A stretch of DNA of 64,000 bases from Rubellimicrobium mesophilum DSM 19309 (GTDB lineage Bacteria; Pseudomonadota; Alphaproteobacteria; Rhodobacterales; Rhodobacteraceae), in the NCBI RefSeq assembly GCF_000600335.2, contig NZ_KK088571.1:125099-189098 (forward strand), in the 5' to 3' direction. The position numbers were made by a program, and so were the translations under genes. Shown piece after piece: positions 62,475 through 64,000 of this stretch. How positions within the stretch are numbered: position 1 is the stretch's first letter; every line of letters begins with the position of its first letter. Under the pieces are notes generated by a model, which did no database searches, was not told where the DNA came from, and saw only the letters and a list, made by a program, of their open reading frames with translations.

Positions 62475-62629
62475 GGCGGGGTCCGTTCCGGCTGGATCCC
62501 AGGATAGCCGCAGATCAGGCCGGAAGTGTGGTAGGAACGAGGTTGAGGTTGGCCCTCATGAGAAGACCGCTCCCGGTCAGACGACCGGGAGCGGGCACCA
62601 GGCAGTCGGCCTCTCGGCCGCCCGCCGGT
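62475..62629. other. Short gap before the RTX protein gene end
   Basis: 155 bases without a gene. CTCCCGGTCAGACGACCGGGAG (62571-62592) forms a hairpin (CTCCCGGTC/GACCGGGAG), a good terminator candidate for the RTX gene on the minus strand. Confidence 0.45.
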
Positions 62630-64000
62630 TCAGAGCAGGAGGTCGTTCGCGCCCAAGGATTGGATATCGTTGACCTGGATCTCGAAGTCGGCCCGGCCGT
62701 CGCCGTCGACATCGCCCCGCAGGAGGAGATCCGCGCCGCTCTCGACCACCCAGACCCCGTGGGCCTCGGCGCCGGTGCCGCTCCAGCTGAACGCTTGGTT
62801 TCCGCCCGCGTCCGTGTTGGCGTCGATGCTCCGCAGGTCGATCTCATCCACACCGCGCGTGAAGTCGTTGATGATGTCCCGCTCCGTGGCGCCCAGGGCG
62901 CTGTCGGCAGCTGAATCGAAGATGAAGACATCGCGCGCCTCGTCGTTGCCGCCCGCCATCAGATCGCGTCCGCGGCCACCGTGGAGAGTATCCGCCCCGG
63001 CCTGACCGCGCAGAGTGTCGTTGCCGGCCAATCCCTCAAGGTAGTTGGCATCGGAGTTGCCGTAGAACTCATCCGCCTCCGAGGTCCCTTCAACGTTTTC
63101 GATGTTGCGGATCACGTCCGAGCCCATGCCGGTGGCCTGCGCACGCTCGATATTCAGGTTCACCGTCACGCCGGCGCCGCCTGAGACCATCAGCCAATCG
63201 TCGCCGGCCCCACCGTCGATGACGTCATTGCCGCCATCAAGGGTCAGCTTGTCGTCGCCGCCACTACCATCCATGCGGTCGTGGCCCAGTCTGCCCCTGA
63301 GGACGTCGTCGCCTGCCCCCCCGTTCAGGATGTCGTTGCCATTGGTGCCCTGGGTCCTGTCGCTGTCCCCATCGCCTTCAGATGGGGGAGTGCCGGACAG
63401 GTCGCCGTCGCGGACGCTGGCGTCGAGGATCCTCGCCTTAATGGGCGAGGACAGGGGTGAGTAGACGCCGGACCAGGTGTTGTAGCGCGAGTCGCCCGCC
63501 CAGAGGTTGACAATGCTCCGCAACTCGCCCGTGTACCACACGCCGCCTGGCATGTCGGAGGAGTCGAACGTGGCCACCACGTCGCCGTCGACGCGGAAGA
63601 CCGCGCTCCTGCCGTTCAGCGTGATGTCGTAGTCGTGCACGCCGTTGGAGGCGTCGAAGCCCAGGTCCACCACCGTGCGTTCGAGCGGCCGGATGTGCCG
63701 GCCGGCGCTGTTCTCCATATGCACCGTGACCTGCACATGGCGGGTGTCGCTGCCCAGGAACTCCCAGTCGAACTCCAGCGTGCGCTGGTCGTTGCCACCT
63801 GCGGCAATGGCGAACATGCCAAAGACAGTGCCCGGCTTCATATCAGGCGCCTGCGCACTCCAGCTGAAGGTGCCGACGTCGGCAGTGGCGCCCGAGCGCA
63901 TCTCGCCGCCGGTGGCCTTGTAGGAGCCGGGCGCGGCCGAGCCCAGGCTCACCTCGGCGGCGCCGTCCGCAGCGATGCGCACCCGGTCGCGCGACCAGTT
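62630..64000 (-). CDS. RTX-type calcium-binding protein with GH16-like domain (5' end outside window)
   Basis: At least 456 residues; the N-terminus lies beyond 64000 because the frame is open there. Residues from the edge to about 190 look like a GH16 (concanavalin-like) domain: GTVFGMFAIAA, catalytic ExDxE motif in LEFDWEFLG, DYDITLNGRSAVFRVDGDVV. Then at least six GGxGxDxL-type RTX repeats (GNDILNGGAGDDVL, GGDDKLTLDGGNDVIDGGAGDDWL, GNDTLRGQAGADTLHGG), and a C-terminal domain ending QSLGANDLLL. Such proteins are exported by type I secretion and may act on exopolysaccharide (ExsH-like). Confidence 0.82.
   Translation of the reverse strand, partial: NWSRDRVRIAADGAAEVSLGSAAPGSYKATGGEMRSGATADVGTFSWSAQAPDMKPGTVFGMFAIAAGGNDQRTLEFDWEFLGSDTRHVQVTVHMENSAGRHIRPLERTVVDLGFDASNGVHDYDITLNGRSAVFRVDGDVVATFDSSDMPGGVWYTGELRSIVNLWAGDSRYNTWSGVYSPLSSPIKARILDASVRDGDLSGTPPSEGDGDSDRTQGTNGNDILNGGAGDDVLRGRLGHDRMDGSGGDDKLTLDGGNDVIDGGAGDDWLMVSGGAGVTVNLNIERAQATGMGSDVIRNIENVEGTSEADEFYGNSDANYLEGLAGNDTLRGQAGADTLHGGRGRDLMAGGNDEARDVFIFDSAADSALGATERDIINDFTRGVDEIDLRSIDANTDAGGNQAFSWSGTGAEAHGVWVVESGADLLLRGDVDGDGRADFEIQVNDIQSLGANDLLL

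Overview
The window is very G+C-rich DNA with dense, overlapping operons. The gene families (NsrR, NorEF, CtrA-type motif, polyol and branched-chain-type ABC importers, GntR/FCD and ROK regulators) suggest an alphaproteobacterium, most likely of the Rhodobacterales; this placement is inferred from gene content, because no rRNA or complete tRNA is present.

Layout. 1-5 kb: N-terminal part of a Tat-exported solute-binding protein, a DUF2934 protein, a TetR regulator with three copies of a palindromic operator, DoxX, and a divergent MFS/MarR pair. 5.2-8.1 kb: compact three-gene type III polyketide synthase operon. 8.2-12.3 kb: CtrA-like site, carboxymuconolactone decarboxylase family protein, RecX, orphan LuxR-type response regulator, aldehyde dehydrogenase and DUF779. 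12.4-24.3 kb: polyol catabolic locus (ABC importer, zinc dehydrogenase, AraC and ROK regulators, ketose 3-epimerase, PfkB kinase, two SDR dehydrogenases). 24.5-33.2 kb: guanidinobutyrase/agmatinase-type ureohydrolase, then a divergent oligopeptide-type ABC locus with an XRE-cupin regulator and an M24 peptidase. 33.7-36.8 kb: nitric-oxide-response module (NsrR-like, group 3 truncated haemoglobin, hemerythrin, NorE, NorF). 36.8-45.6 kb: divergent catabolic locus built on a LivGFHM-type importer, with GntR, TIGR04076, two aldo/keto reductases (one fused to a RidA domain) and an NTF2-like protein. 45.8-54.5 kb: sensory cluster headed by a giant Nik1-like hybrid kinase with about nine tandem HAMP units, a second hybrid kinase, two DUF5985-type membrane proteins and a winged-helix protein. 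54.9-61.2 kb: mobile module with one serine and two tyrosine recombinases and an excisionase-like protein; the serine recombinase frame reads through the 3' end of an initiator tRNA. 61.4-64 kb: a ferric-reductase-like membrane protein fused to a peptidoglycan-binding domain, a small helical protein, and an RTX-type GH16 protein cut by the window end.

How it works together. Most of the window encodes import-plus-catabolism units: each has a binding protein, permeases, ATPases, enzymes and a dedicated regulator, and several have palindromic operators visible in divergent promoters.

Caveat. At least seven otherwise well-conserved genes carry frameshifts (ten positions; an AraC tail is a possible further case), nearly all at short G or C runs. 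This is more consistent with residual sequencing or assembly indels than with gene decay. Those genes are annotated as single CDS with the break noted.
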